Numbered from the stretch's first letter, positions 24,601 to 34,546 are shown. The stretch: 50,696 nt of DNA from Vibrionales bacterium SWAT-3 (GCA_000169995.1 AAZW01000035.1:1-50696); one strand, 5' to 3'. Program-made: numbers and translations. The notes: generated from the sequence alone by a model not told the origin.

Positions 24601-26647
24601 ACGTCGTCTCCAAATCATCTTTATTTGTGTTGTTATCACCGTCAGCGCTGTTATCAACAACCGACTGTTTTTTCGCTTCTGCTAACTGTGCACGTCGAGC
24701 CGCTTCAATCGCTTTGATCTCTTCCACTTCCACGTAGTAGTCAACATCGTCGTTGTAACTGTGTTGAATACACGTCACGACAATACCAATCAGGCTTGCT
24801 GCCGCTAGCCACCAGATGTACCAGATCATTGCGAAACCAAATACCAACGACCATGCAGATACATAAATACCTGTCGGTGTATTCTTCGGCATATGGATAC
24901 GTTCGTATTCTTCTTCCTGAGTTGGATCAAACTCGCCGCTTTGCTTTTGATACCAGAATGCATCTAGCTCATCGCCCTTAGGCAGTTTTGCAAAATTGTA
25001 GAACGGCGGTGGTGAAGACGTTGCCCATTCAAAAGTACGTCCACCCCATGGGTCACCAGTAAGGTCGCGGTTTTGGTCACGGTCACGAACACTCACGAAG
25101 AACTGAACAAACTGACACACAACACCCATCGCAATCACACCAGTACCTGCAGCCGCAACCGCCAGTAGAGGGAAGAATTCAGGGTTAATATCTTGGCTCA
25201 AACGACGCGTCATACCCATGAAACCAAGAGCGTAAAGCGGTAAGAACGCCATCAAGAAACCGATGATCCAGCAGTAGAACGCACGTTTACCCCAAACTTC
25301 GTTCAGAGTGAAACCTGTCGCTTTCGGGAACCAGTAGCCAATCGCCGCAAAACAACCGAATACTACGCCACCGATGATCACGTTGTGGAAGTGAGCAATC
25401 AGAAATACTGAGTTATGCAGAATGAAGTCTGCACCCGGTACTGCCATTAGTACGCCCGTCATACCACCAACGGTGAAAGTGATAAGGAAACCAACAGTCC
25501 ACAGCATAGGTGTTGTGAAACGGATGCGGCCTTTGTACATGGTGAACAGCCAGTTGAAGATCTTAACCCCGGTCGGGATAGAGATAATCATGGTTGCGAT
25601 ACCAAAGAAGGCATTCACATTCGCGCCAGAGCCCATAGTGAAGAAGTGGTGTAGCCAAACGACAAACGCAAGGATAGTGATTGCAACCGTTGCCCAAACC
25701 AGTGAGGTATAACCAAATAGCTTTTTACGTGCGAACGTTGCTGTCACTTCAGAGAACACACCGAAGATAGGCAAGATTAGGATGTACACCTCTGGGTGTC
25801 CCCATGCCCAAATCAGGTTCACATACATCATCACGTTGCCACCAAGATCATTGGTGAAGAAGTGCGTGCCGATGTATCTATCCAGCGTCAGTAGCGCGAT
25901 AGTTACCGTTAGGATCGGGAAAGAGATGATGATCAGAATGTTGGCACACAAAGACGCCCACGTGAACACAGGCATCTTCATCATTGGCATAGACGGAGTA
26001 CGCATGCGCAGAATGGTCGCGAAGAAGTTCACACCCGTTAGCGTAGTACCGACACCAGATATTTGCAGCGCCCATATCCAATAATCCACCCCGACTCCAG
26101 GGCTTGCTTCAATACCTGATAGTGGCGGATAAGCCAGCCAACCTGTACGACCAAATTCACCAAGGCCTAGTGACATATTGGTTAGGATCACGCCCACGAC
26201 AAACAGCCAGAAACTCAGGTTGTTTAGATAAGGGAACGCAACATCACGAGCACCGATTTGCAGCGGTACGATGATGTTCATCAAACCAATAACCAGCGGC
26301 ATCGCCACAAAGAAAATCATGATCACACCATGAGCGGTGAAGATCTGATCATAGTGATGCGGTGGTAAGTAACCACTCTCGCCTGCAGCGGATAGCAACT
26401 GCTGACTACGCATCATTACCGCATCGGCAAAACCACGAATCAACATGATCATTGCAACAGCAATGTACATGAAGCCCAGTTTTTTGTGGTCTACTGAAGT
26501 AAACCATTCATTCCATAAGTATTGCCATTTCCCAGCTTTCGTTACCGCAGCAACAACAGCCAAACCAACCAGTGCAATCACCGCAAGTGTCACGACGATA
26601 ATAGGTTCGTGGTAGGGAATGGACTCTAGAGTTAATCTTCCAAACAT
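24590..26647 (-). CDS. cyoB: Cytochrome bo3 ubiquinol oxidase subunit I
   Basis: 685 aa, the usual length, with fifteen membrane helices. It is the catalytic heme-copper subunit. Metal sites are visible: HGVIMIFFVAMP (low-spin heme ligand helix), WGHPEVYILILP (CuB His with the cross-linked Tyr), VWLHHFFTMG (two CuB His) and HFHNVIIGG (heme ligands). Quinol-oxidase residues near the N-terminus (RGFADAVMMRSQQ) also fit. The long polar C-terminal tail ends with QSVVDNSADGDNN.... It reduces O2 to water and pumps protons. Confidence 0.97.
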   Translation of the reverse strand: MFGRLTLESIPYHEPIIVVTLAVIALVGLAVVAAVTKAGKWQYLWNEWFTSVDHKKLGFMYIAVAMIMLIRGFADAVMMRSQQLLSAAGESGYLPPHHYDQIFTAHGVIMIFFVAMPLVIGLMNIIVPLQIGARDVAFPYLNNLSFWLFVVGVILTNMSLGLGEFGRTGWLAYPPLSGIEASPGVGVDYWIWALQISGVGTTLTGVNFFATILRMRTPSMPMMKMPVFTWASLCANILIIISFPILTVTIALLTLDRYIGTHFFTNDLGGNVMMYVNLIWAWGHPEVYILILPIFGVFSEVTATFARKKLFGYTSLVWATVAITILAFVVWLHHFFTMGSGANVNAFFGIATMIISIPTGVKIFNWLFTMYKGRIRFTTPMLWTVGFLITFTVGGMTGVLMAVPGADFILHNSVFLIAHFHNVIIGGVVFGCFAAIGYWFPKATGFTLNEVWGKRAFYCWIIGFLMAFLPLYALGFMGMTRRLSQDINPEFFPLLAVAAAGTGVIAMGVVCQFVQFFVSVRDRDQNRDLTGDPWGGRTFEWATSSPPPFYNFAKLPKGDELDAFWYQKQSGEFDPTQEEEYERIHMPKNTPTGIYVSAWSLVFGFAMIWYIWWLAAASLIGIVVTCIQHSYNDDVDYYVEVEEIKAIEAARRAQLAEAKKQSVVDNSADGDNNTNKDDLETTYAS

Positions 26648-26652
26648 TACGA

Positions 26653-27549
26653 TTATCCTTGGTTTTCCGGCAAACAGTTCATTGAACCAGGGTGCTGGGT
26701 CACAACATCAGTGAACAAAAATGGTGGGACACTAGAAAACAGCGTCACAGGTTCAGCGACACTTGGCGCTGCCAGTGAACGGAACTGCTCCCAATCTTCA
26801 ATGCGATCAGGGCTTGCCTTCACCGTCTCCACCCAGTTTAAAAATGCCACTTGATCAGGCAGTGCTGATGCTGTGAATTTCATCTGAGAGAAACCTTCGC
26901 CACTGTAGTTAGATGCAAAGCCTTTGAAGTCACCTTCGTGGTTTGCAATCAAGTTCAACTTGGTCACCATTCCCGGCATAGCATAGATCTGCGAACCAAG
27001 ACGCGGGATAAAGAACGCGTTCATGATGTTGTCTGAAGTCAGCCTAAACGTAACAGGTACATCTTTCGGGAACGCCACGTAGTTAACCGTTGCAATGTGT
27101 TGTTCCGGGTAGATGAACAGCCATTTCCAGTCCAGCGATACCACTTCAATCACCATTGGCTGTACATCACTCTCTAGAGGCTTAGATGGCTCTAGTTCGT
27201 GTGTTGAACGCCAAGTGATGGTCGCAAGAATCGCAATAATGATGATTGGAATCGTCCATACTACGATTTCAATCTTGGTCGAGTGCGCCCAGTCTGGGGC
27301 ATACTCTTCCGTGGTATTGGTTTCGCGGTATCTATAAGCAAAGTAGACCGTCATTAGGATCACAGGGATAACGACAATCAGCATCAGGAGTAAAGCGGTA
27401 ATAATCAGCTCTTTTTCCTGAACGCCAACACTACCTTTAGGGTCGAGCAATGCGGAGTTGCATCCTTCGAGCATCAGGGCAGTTGCCACCAAACCAATCC
27501 TCGACAGGTTTGCTCTCGATAAAATGCGTTTATATCTTGAAGCTTCCAT
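26653..27549 (-). CDS. cyoA: Cytochrome bo3 ubiquinol oxidase subunit II
   Basis: 298 aa lipoprotein: the export signal ends in the lipobox LEGC with acylated C30. Two membrane helices follow (about 45-70 and 88-110), then the periplasmic cupredoxin domain (YVAFPKDVPVTFRLTSDNIMNAFFIPRLGSQIYAM). The CuA ligands of cytochrome c oxidases are absent, as expected for a quinol oxidase, and the C-terminal COX-arm domain is present. It is the first gene of cyoABCDE, with cyoB 5 bp downstream. Confidence 0.96.
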   Translation of the reverse strand: MEASRYKRILSRANLSRIGLVATALMLEGCNSALLDPKGSVGVQEKELIITALLLMLIVVIPVILMTVYFAYRYRETNTTEEYAPDWAHSTKIEIVVWTIPIIIIAILATITWRSTHELEPSKPLESDVQPMVIEVVSLDWKWLFIYPEQHIATVNYVAFPKDVPVTFRLTSDNIMNAFFIPRLGSQIYAMPGMVTKLNLIANHEGDFKGFASNYSGEGFSQMKFTASALPDQVAFLNWVETVKASPDRIEDWEQFRSLAAPSVAEPVTLFSSVPPFLFTDVVTQHPGSMNCLPENQG

Positions 27550-28242
27550 TAACTTTCTCGATGGTTATCCAGTCTCAAATCGAACGTCCGAGTACTGGTT
27601 ATCATGGTCATTAGAATATTTATGTGTTGAGCATGTGAAACGCTGCATCTCAAAGGGAAGCCGAATTGAGTTGAATTTTGCTTGGTGAAAACATTACCGC
27701 ACGGTTAAAACCACACAAAAATTATGACTTAATTGTTACACTTTGAAATACATTGTTACATCCGGCGCATTATGGGGAGTTGGAATTGAAAGCTCACCCA
27801 GCAAACTTGAAAACTAACCTTCCAGTTATGAAAGTAGAATGGCTGAAATGAGTCGAGAGAAAGGTGCACGAGATAGGCGTGCTACATCAGCAAAGCTAAT
27901 TGTGAAAAGGAATCGCAAAGAAACAATTGATGGAGAAACAGGTAGCCAACGACCACCACAGCGATGAACTACATTAGAAATCGCGAATTAAACAAAGTGT
28001 GATCTACTTCAAGTTTATGAATTCACATACAAGTTTAGTGGTATTCATAAATAAAATTGTTAGCACGAAGCATTCATTACCAATATGAATAATAAGCTTC
28101 ATTTCATCGCGTTGATGGGTATCGAAATAAAAGGTCAACCAAGCTAAAGCAGAGTAAAAGGAGTCGTTTTGTCGTCAAAATACAGAGACAAGTACGCCCT
28201 TACTCTCCCACTTCGAGGAAAATAAGAGCGCTGGTTTGCCAA
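27550..28242. other. Intergenic region upstream of cyoA (693 bp)
   Basis: The cyoA-proximal half must hold the cyo promoter. Two TTGTTACA units (27733-27740 and 27753-27760), 20 bp apart, resemble the half-sites of direct-repeat regulators such as ArcA, which represses cyo in E. coli. The rest is A+T-rich. A basic 42-codon frame (27839-27967) has no ribosome site or recognisable relatives. No clear terminator for the RND gene is visible. Confidence 0.4.
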
Positions 28243-31200
28243 TTATGCCGCTTGTGGTGCCACAGTTTTGCGCTGTTTTTTAGTCATCAGATGATAAACC
28301 ACAGGCACAAAATAGAATGAGATAAGTGTGGTTAATACTGTACCGCCAACAATCGCAACCGCGAACGGAGGCCAGAAGCCACCACCAGCAATAATCAACG
28401 GCATAAATCCACCGACAGTAGTGATCGTAGTTGAGCTGATATGGCGAGTACACGACATCACCGCCTCTACGACCGCATCGACATTACCAGACGAGGCTTG
28501 TTCGTCGAGCTTCAGCTCCGTCAAAATAACGATAGCTGCATTAATCGCTAGCCCCGCAATTCCAAGCATCGCAATGATCACCGTAAAACCAAATGGATAG
28601 CCGAAGATCCACACCGATAGCAATCCTAGCCCACCAGCCAATGCCGCTACCATAAAGATGATGCTACTTAACCTAAACGAGTTAAAAGACATCACAACGA
28701 CTAGCACCATCAACACCACCACAACGGCGACATTCGAGATAAGACTATTTACCGAATGATCGCGCTCTGCCGACTCTCCGCCAAACTCGATGCTGTAACC
28801 CGATGGAATTTCGTAATTTTTCAAGCGTTGTTGGAACTCATTGAGCACGGTTTGTGGCAAGACGCCCGCTTCAATGTAGCCCTCTATGGTGTTAACACGT
28901 TGCCCGTTACGACGAGTAATCGCACCACGACTGGTGGTCAGCTCAAGCTCAGCCAGAGTTGAAACATTAATGCCCGTTGAGTAGACCTCAGAGCTGATTG
29001 GCAAACGGATATTGCTTAAATGCGCTAGGTTTTCACGCGCTTCATCAGCAACACGAACACGGATAGGCACTGACTCACTGCCCTCAATCACAGAACCACT
29101 TTCGCGACCAGTCAGTGTAGTTTGCAACATGCCAGCAAACTGATTCAGTGAAATACCGTTGAGTTTTGCCGTGTCTTCATCGACCTTCAGCCACACCTTA
29201 GGTGTACCCGGCTGCAAGGTTTCTCGCGTATGAGTTACATGAGGAACACCCGCTAATATCAAACGAACATCTTCACCAATCGCTTTCAAAGTATCGAGGT
29301 TTTCACCATAAACACGCAGCTCAACTGGCGCAGTAAAGGGAGGACCTTGGTTAAGCTTACGTACCAAGATTTGTGCTTCCGGTACCTCTTCATCCAACAC
29401 CTTTTGCAACTCAGGAATCAGCGCATTCGCCTGAGTAAAGTTTTCAGTTTTGACCATAGCTTGCGAGAAGTACGGCGCGTTATTTTGTCTTGCTTGTAAG
29501 TTGTAATAGAAAGACGGGAAGTTTGCACCCACCAGCCAATCAATGCGCTCCACTTCTGGGTAACGATGGATGATGTCGTCTATTTTTTCCGAGGTATTCT
29601 TGGTCGCATAAATGCTCGCTTGAGGCGGCATGTACACCTGAATCTCAAACATGTCTCGGTCTGATGGCGGGAAGAACTGCTCTGTAAGTTGAGACATGCT
29701 CCAGTAGCCAGTAAACGGCACCAATAATACCAACGCAATAGTGATGATTGGATGTGTGACGCCAAAACGGACAGAAGATGAGAACCAACGTGTTAGAGCA
29801 GGAATTCTTAAGCCCATCATGTACCAGTGATGTTGCCCCTTCTTGTCCACATCACTCAATTGTTTCGGCAGTAACCTTGTCGCTAAGCCAGCAATTAAGG
29901 TGTGCGAGATAATGTAAGAACCGATCAATGAGAAAGAAACGGTAATCGCAATACCACCGACAAACTCACCCGACGCACCCGGCATCAAGATAATCGGTGC
30001 AAACGCCAGAACAGTGGTCAAGGTTGAGCCCAACAATGGCACCCACAAGTGCTTCAGCGCATTCATGGTCGCTTCTGCTCTGTGCTGCCCTTTCAATCGA
30101 TAAGCCTGAATGGTATCAACCATCACCACCGCGTTATCGACCATGATCCCGAGCGCAACAATCAAGCCCGTAACTGACATCTGGTTGATTGGCACACCGG
30201 TCATTTTCATGATCGATAGCGTAAGCAATGATGTGAGTGGCAGCGAAATTGCCACTAATATTGCCGCGCGGACACCTAAGGTCACGAACAATACAATCAA
30301 GATCAAACCGAAACCGATCATCAAGCTTTTGCCTAAATCATTTAGGCGAGTTTCGGTATAGCCCTGCTGATTGAACAGCACGGTGACATCGATATTGCTT
30401 GGCAGCTCTTGTTGAAACTTGTCGATCAAAGCGTTCGCTCGTGACGTCCAGTTATCGACTCGGAGATCAGGATGCATTCTTGCTGCAACAATCACACCCG
30501 GTTCACCATCAATAATGGCAATCTGATCTTGTGGGGTTTTCTCGCCACGTCTCACCGATGCAATATCTTCCATACGGATGATGTGACCATTACTGTCGGT
30601 CGCAATTGGGACTTGTTTAATGCGTTCAATCGAATCAAGTTCCGATTCAATCTCTAAACCAAAACGAGAATAAGCACTGACCAATTCACCCGCCGAGTTC
30701 TTCGCATCTGCCCCTTCCAGAGATTCAGCGATGTTAGCACTCGAACGCCCAAGCGCTGCGGCATCAGCAGTTCTTAGACTTATTTGAATCTCTTCTTGTG
30801 GCATCCCATATTCATCAACAAACTCAGTACCCGACAAGGTTCGTAATCGCTTGGCTAACTCTTTGGCATATCGCCCTAGGGTTAATCGGTCAGGTTCACC
30901 CGCACCAGACCAAGTCAGGGAAGCGATAGTGGTAAAAGCGTAGGTATGGTCACTGTCGAGATCGGGAGAATGGGCACCCGCAGGTAAGATGGATTCGATA
31001 TCAGACAGCTTGTCACGTGCTTGCGACCAGACCGGTTCAGGCTCGGTGATAGTGTCATCAAGCTCAAGCGTTACAATAGACACGCTCGGCCTTGAGGTTG
31101 AGCTCACCAGTTTAACTTCACTCAGTTCACGAAGCTTATTCTCGATAACCTCCGTAACCAAGGTTTCTACACGTTCAGCACTGGCTCCGGGAAAGCTGGT

Positions 31201-31341
31201 TGTGATGTTTGCATAACGGTTGATGATCACCGGATCTTCTGCGCGCGGCAGCGTCATGAAGGCTGAAATGCCACTCACCATCAGCAGCGCGGTCATTAAG
31301 ATCAGTAATCGGGTATTGGAAATAGTCTCTATGATTTTCAT
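28243..31341 (-). CDS. RND-family efflux transporter (inner-membrane pump)
   Basis: 1032 aa, full length for an HAE1/AcrB-type pump, with no internal stop. TM1 is at the N-terminus (LLILMTALLMVSGISAF), then the first porter region. Next come TM2-TM6, with the proton-relay helix GIMVDNAVVMVD; the second Asp of the AcrB DD pair is replaced by Asn. The second porter region and TM8-TM12 follow (GIAGLAINAAIVILTEL). PRAEDPVI at residues 33-40 is typical of the branch related to VexD/VexH-like and MexF-like pumps with a single adaptor. The adaptor gene immediately upstream (8-bp gap) is destroyed. No outer-membrane channel gene is adjacent. Probably expressed poorly or useless unless another adaptor substitutes. 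Confidence 0.92.
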   Translation of the reverse strand: MKIIETISNTRLLILMTALLMVSGISAFMTLPRAEDPVIINRYANITTSFPGASAERVETLVTEVIENKLRELSEVKLVSSTSRPSVSIVTLELDDTITEPEPVWSQARDKLSDIESILPAGAHSPDLDSDHTYAFTTIASLTWSGAGEPDRLTLGRYAKELAKRLRTLSGTEFVDEYGMPQEEIQISLRTADAAALGRSSANIAESLEGADAKNSAGELVSAYSRFGLEIESELDSIERIKQVPIATDSNGHIIRMEDIASVRRGEKTPQDQIAIIDGEPGVIVAARMHPDLRVDNWTSRANALIDKFQQELPSNIDVTVLFNQQGYTETRLNDLGKSLMIGFGLILIVLFVTLGVRAAILVAISLPLTSLLTLSIMKMTGVPINQMSVTGLIVALGIMVDNAVVMVDTIQAYRLKGQHRAEATMNALKHLWVPLLGSTLTTVLAFAPIILMPGASGEFVGGIAITVSFSLIGSYIISHTLIAGLATRLLPKQLSDVDKKGQHHWYMMGLRIPALTRWFSSSVRFGVTHPIITIALVLLVPFTGYWSMSQLTEQFFPPSDRDMFEIQVYMPPQASIYATKNTSEKIDDIIHRYPEVERIDWLVGANFPSFYYNLQARQNNAPYFSQAMVKTENFTQANALIPELQKVLDEEVPEAQILVRKLNQGPPFTAPVELRVYGENLDTLKAIGEDVRLILAGVPHVTHTRETLQPGTPKVWLKVDEDTAKLNGISLNQFAGMLQTTLTGRESGSVIEGSESVPIRVRVADEARENLAHLSNIRLPISSEVYSTGINVSTLAELELTTSRGAITRRNGQRVNTIEGYIEAGVLPQTVLNEFQQRLKNYEIPSGYSIEFGGESAERDHSVNSLISNVAVVVVLMVLVVVMSFNSFRLSSIIFMVAALAGGLGLLSVWIFGYPFGFTVIIAMLGIAGLAINAAIVILTELKLDEQASSGNVDAVVEAVMSCTRHISSTTITTVGGFMPLIIAGGGFWPPFAVAIVGGTVLTTLISFYFVPVVYHLMTKKQRKTVAPQAA

Positions 31342-31452
31342 ACTATTCCCTATTCCGCAGCAGTGGCTACTGGCTTCACGGTTTGGCCCGGAACCAAGCG
31401 ATGCTAACCACTCGCAATAACTTGCTCGCCATCTTCAATCGCACCACTCACA

Positions 31453-32686
31453 AAGGGCGGGATCGAACTTTAACCATTGAAAATAATGGATTTATTTTAC
31501 AGGGAACTTTTTTAGATAATCACGATCTGATCATGAAGTAAAAAAACATGAGAAATTCGCACATGATTATCATTGAGCAACTTAAAAAAGTGAAAGATAC
31601 CCGTTCGCACATCAATCAAGTTTATCCTGTTATGGAAGTCGCTTTCGTGGTCATAACAGCCATGATTTGTGGTCAAAATAAATGGACAGAGATTAAGGAT
31701 TTCGGTGAAGGAAATATCGAGTGGTTACGTGAGTATTTCCCCTACGAAAATGGTCTTCCCACTCGACATAATATAGCTGCGATCATGAGATCCGTTGTGC
31801 CAGAGACGCTATTGGAAGCTATGGTGGGCTGGGTCAATTTGCACAGAGAGAAGCATGCTCAGCCTATAATCAGTGTTGATGGGAAGGTTCTAAAAGGGGC
31901 AAAAGCAAGCAAACAACAGCACCCCCTCTATATGGTTTCGGCATTTGATGTAGACGAGGGTTTGACTCTCACACACCAACCTTGTGACGGCAAAGGTATG
32001 GAGCTGCTAGCAAGAAGAAACATGCTAGACGCTTTAGATATCAAAGGATGTTTATTAACTGCTGATGCCCTGCATTGTCAGGTTGAAACACTGAATAAAG
32101 TAGTTGATAAAGGTGGAGATATCCTAGTACAAGTTAAACTGAATCAACCAAGTTTATTAGCAGAAATTGATGTGCAATTCCAAGACTATTGGGCTTTGCC
32201 TGAAGATAAACAGGAATCATACATCACGGAAGAGAAAGGGCATGGTAGAAAAGAGGTTCGTGAGGTTTACGTGCTTCCTGCAGCCTTCAGCGAAGCACTC
32301 AGACAGAAGTGGTGTCTCGTAAAAAGCATTGTTGCAGTGGTAAGAGATAGGAGTGTCAAAGGGAAAGGAAGTTATGAAACCTCGTACTATATTTGCACAG
32401 ACCATTTATCTTTAGAGTTAGCCTCAAAGGCAACAAGAAAGCATTGGCATATTGAGAATCAGCAGCACTGGGCGTTGGACGTAATTTTCAAAGAAGACGA
32501 GCAGCGAATTTACGCTGGGGATTCAGCGTTGAATATGGCTTGTTGTCGTCGCTTTGTGCAGAACCTATTTAGAAAATCAGAGGGTAACTTGTCTGTACCA
32601 AGAAAGATGAACCAAGCCGCATGGAATAAAGATTACAGGGAAAAAGTTCTTTTTACATCAGATTAACAAAGTATATTCGCGCCCTT
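31453..32686 (+). mobile_element. ISAs1-family insertion sequence (1234 bp) inside the adaptor gene
   Basis: Both ends are defined here. Imperfect terminal inverted repeats start AAGGGCGGGATCGAACTTT on the left and, read inward from the right end, AAGGGCGCGAATATACTTT (14 of 19 identical). A 10-bp target duplication ACCACTCACA flanks the element at 31443-31452 and 32687-32696. Length, duplication size and the single transposase gene all fit the ISAs1 family. Removing the element and one duplication joins the adaptor reading frame as ...YVSG-AIEDGE.... Confidence 0.93.
31548..32666 (+). CDS. ISAs1-family (H-repeat type) transposase
   Basis: 372 aa, a complete DDE transposase: the N-terminal DUF4338-like domain of the H-repeat/ISAs1 family (VKDTRSHINQVYPVMEVAFVVITAMICGQ, WTEIKDFGEGNIEWLREYFPYENGLPTRHNI), then catalytic segments IISVDGKVLKGAK (first Asp), CLLTADALHCQ (second Asp) and KHWHIENQQHWALDVIFKEDEQRI (Glu region). 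No frameshift or stop, so the element may still be mobile. The first of two nearby ATGs is taken; the second is at 31563. Transcribed opposite to the adaptor gene. Confidence 0.93.
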   Translation: MRNSHMIIIEQLKKVKDTRSHINQVYPVMEVAFVVITAMICGQNKWTEIKDFGEGNIEWLREYFPYENGLPTRHNIAAIMRSVVPETLLEAMVGWVNLHREKHAQPIISVDGKVLKGAKASKQQHPLYMVSAFDVDEGLTLTHQPCDGKGMELLARRNMLDALDIKGCLLTADALHCQVETLNKVVDKGGDILVQVKLNQPSLLAEIDVQFQDYWALPEDKQESYITEEKGHGRKEVREVYVLPAAFSEALRQKWCLVKSIVAVVRDRSVKGKGSYETSYYICTDHLSLELASKATRKHWHIENQQHWALDVIFKEDEQRIYAGDSALNMACCRRFVQNLFRKSEGNLSVPRKMNQAAWNKDYREKVLFTSD

Positions 32687-33765
32687 ACCACTCACATACG
32701 CTTGTTGATTGTTCGCAAACAACACCTGAACACTTCTACGTTCAACCTTGTTGCCATCACCAATCACAAAGATATTCCACACACCACGCAAGCCATCAAT
32801 CAAGCCAGTTAAAGGGACCCAATAGCCTTGCTCCTCAACCTGTTCGTTAAATTGAAGGTAGGCCAGTTGCCCTTCCAATACCGAAGATTGCTCCGGAAAT
32901 AAGTAGCGTAATCCAACGCTGCGAGACTGAGTATCGACCATGGCTCCTGGATTCAGCAGCGTCACTGCGTAATCATCTCGTCCAACTCGAATACTAGGCG
33001 CGGAGAGTGAGGTGACCTTTTGCATTTGGTGGGCAGGAATACCAATAAAGGCTTCTTTGCCTTCCGATGCCAATAGAGTAAGCGTTGGATTACCGACATT
33101 GACCACATCACCTAGCGAGACAAATCGAGTAGCGATGGTACCTGAATAAGGTGCAAGAATCGTCGACTTCACTAGCTTGAGATCGTTACCTTTGACCGAG
33201 GCGTCAATGCGCAACAAGTTCGCTTGCATACACGCTGCTCACTGGTTAACGAATCGATTTCTGCTTCGGCACTAAGCCTTTGCTTTCAGTGAACGTTGAC
33301 GTTTTAAGTTCGCAGCCACAAGGCTCAATGAGCTTTCACTTCTTCAGCTTGTGCTTTTAGTTGGCTCGATTCGGTCTTCAACAGCTGAGTATCTAACGTG
33401 ATTAACGGCTGACCTTCTGTGACTGTGTCACCGACATCCACCAGAATCTCGTTAACTTTCCCCGCCAATTCAAAGCCGAGATTCGCCTGTTGGCCTGCTT
33501 TTACCACACCGACATATTCACGTTGTACTTCGTATGATGGAGAGTGTTCTAGGGCAACAGTTTCTACCGTTAACACTGTCGATTCAGTACTGTTCGATTC
33601 AGCAGTGACCGCAGCATTGGAAGGTGTCTCGGCTTGTGTGTTTTCACCACACCCAATAAGAAGAGTCGACAACGCCACGGCTACTGCGCTTCCCTTCATC
33701 AATTTATACATACTCACTGTTCCTATGCGGTACTCAATTATGTTCTTTTTTTAGACTAACCAAAC

Positions 33766-33786
33766 CAAACTAGACTGTCTAGTTTG
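33766..33786. promoter_or_regulatory. Palindromic TetR-type operator between the adaptor gene and tetR
   Basis: CAAACTAGAC (33766-33775), one base, then GTCTAGTTTG (33777-33786): a perfect 10-bp dyad midway between the divergent adaptor start (33717) and the TetR start (33891). Size and place suit a TetR repressor controlling both directions. Confidence 0.78.
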
Positions 33787-33890
33787 ATTATGTTAAAAAT
33801 AAGTTTCATCGTTAGTGATTGATAAAACCATCACAAAAAGCATAATGCTAGCGCACAACGGGTTAGCACTAGGTAGCGAGAAATAAGCAC

Positions 33891-34505
33891 GTGACGAAAA
33901 TCATCAAGAGTGAACAGAAGAGATCGCAGATCTTAACCGCAGCAAGTAAGCTTTTTTCTGAACATGGCTTCAAGATCAATATGGATCAGATAGCCAAAGC
34001 AGCGAACGTTTCCAAGCAAACGGTCTACTCCCACTTTAAAAATAAAGACGTGCTTTTTGAAACCTGCATGCAAACCAAATGTGCCGAGCGTGAACTGAGC
34101 CATTCAGCCTTTGATATGGGCGCCACTTTGGAAGAAGAATTGGTGAAGTTTGGTGTCAAGTTTCAGGACTTATTGCTGGATGAACAGTCACGACAAACCT
34201 TTCAGAACGCAGTCAGCCAATCCAACACGCACCCAGAGATCGCCTCTATCTATTTAGAGACTGGCCCTCAAAAAACAACAAAATTACTCGCCGATTACCT
34301 GCAATCGAAAATAGATTCTGGTGACCTTACTCTGTCGACGTCTAGCTCACCGATCATTGCAGCTCGTCAACTGCTGCTGATGTTTCATGGCAAATCAGCC
34401 TATTGGTCTTTCTTCGGCCATGATAGCGGTGAATCCGATAAAGAAAGACTCAACTACACGCGCGAATGCGTTGCACTTTTCTTGAATGGAAACCAGCCTC
34501 GTTAA
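33891..34505 (+). CDS. TetR-family repressor of the RND efflux operon
   Basis: 204 aa starting at a GTG preceded by a weak GAGAAA. The helix-turn-helix is RSQILTAASKLFSEHGFKINMDQIAKAANVSKQTVYSHFKNKDVLFE (about 11-57), and the C-terminal domain is of the AcrR/AefR size. It is divergent from the damaged adaptor-pump operon and next to a perfect palindrome (33766-33786), the usual arrangement of local efflux repressors such as AcrR and VexR. The repressor remains intact although its operon is broken. Confidence 0.9.
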   Translation: MTKIIKSEQKRSQILTAASKLFSEHGFKINMDQIAKAANVSKQTVYSHFKNKDVLFETCMQTKCAERELSHSAFDMGATLEEELVKFGVKFQDLLLDEQSRQTFQNAVSQSNTHPEIASIYLETGPQKTTKLLADYLQSKIDSGDLTLSTSSSPIIAARQLLLMFHGKSAYWSFFGHDSGESDKERLNYTRECVALFLNGNQPR

Positions 34506-34546
34506 TCGCTCATAACTCATAGATCATAGCTAGTTTCTCATATCAC

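Larger units (their letters stand above)
31350..33717 (-). pseudogene. RND membrane fusion (adaptor) lipoprotein gene, disrupted by IS, frameshifts and a stop codon
   Basis: Reading from 33717, a lipoprotein signal (lipobox LIGC, C23) and the first lipoyl half (VGVVKAGQQANLGFELAGKV) are intact to 33325. Restoring the frame across 33226-33332 needs four single-base insertions: one near 33330, two near 33271-33283, and one near 33229. This gives plausible adaptor hairpin sequence (ARLSLVAANLKRQRSLKAKG, then FSAEAEIDSLTSEQRVLQAN). The frame continues through 33229-32697 (second lipoyl half and beta-barrel, to QQAYVSG). An ISAs1-family element occupies 31453-32686, inserted within codons for VSG. 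The tail (AIEDGEQVIASG-stop-HRLVPGQTVKP) contains a TAG at 31404-31406 where Leu is expected. The real stop is at 31350-31352, 8 bp before the pump gene. The decay is therefore multiple. Frame restoration is my inference from family patterns. Confidence 0.9.

Noticed and set aside
27839..27967. 42-codon basic frame upstream of cyoA
   Set aside because: It lacks a ribosome site and any recognisable similarity; short frames of this size are expected by chance.
32663..33229. Independent short membrane fusion protein gene
   Set aside because: Its start lies within the adaptor hairpin sequence and its stop is inside the IS; it is only a fragment of the broken adaptor gene.
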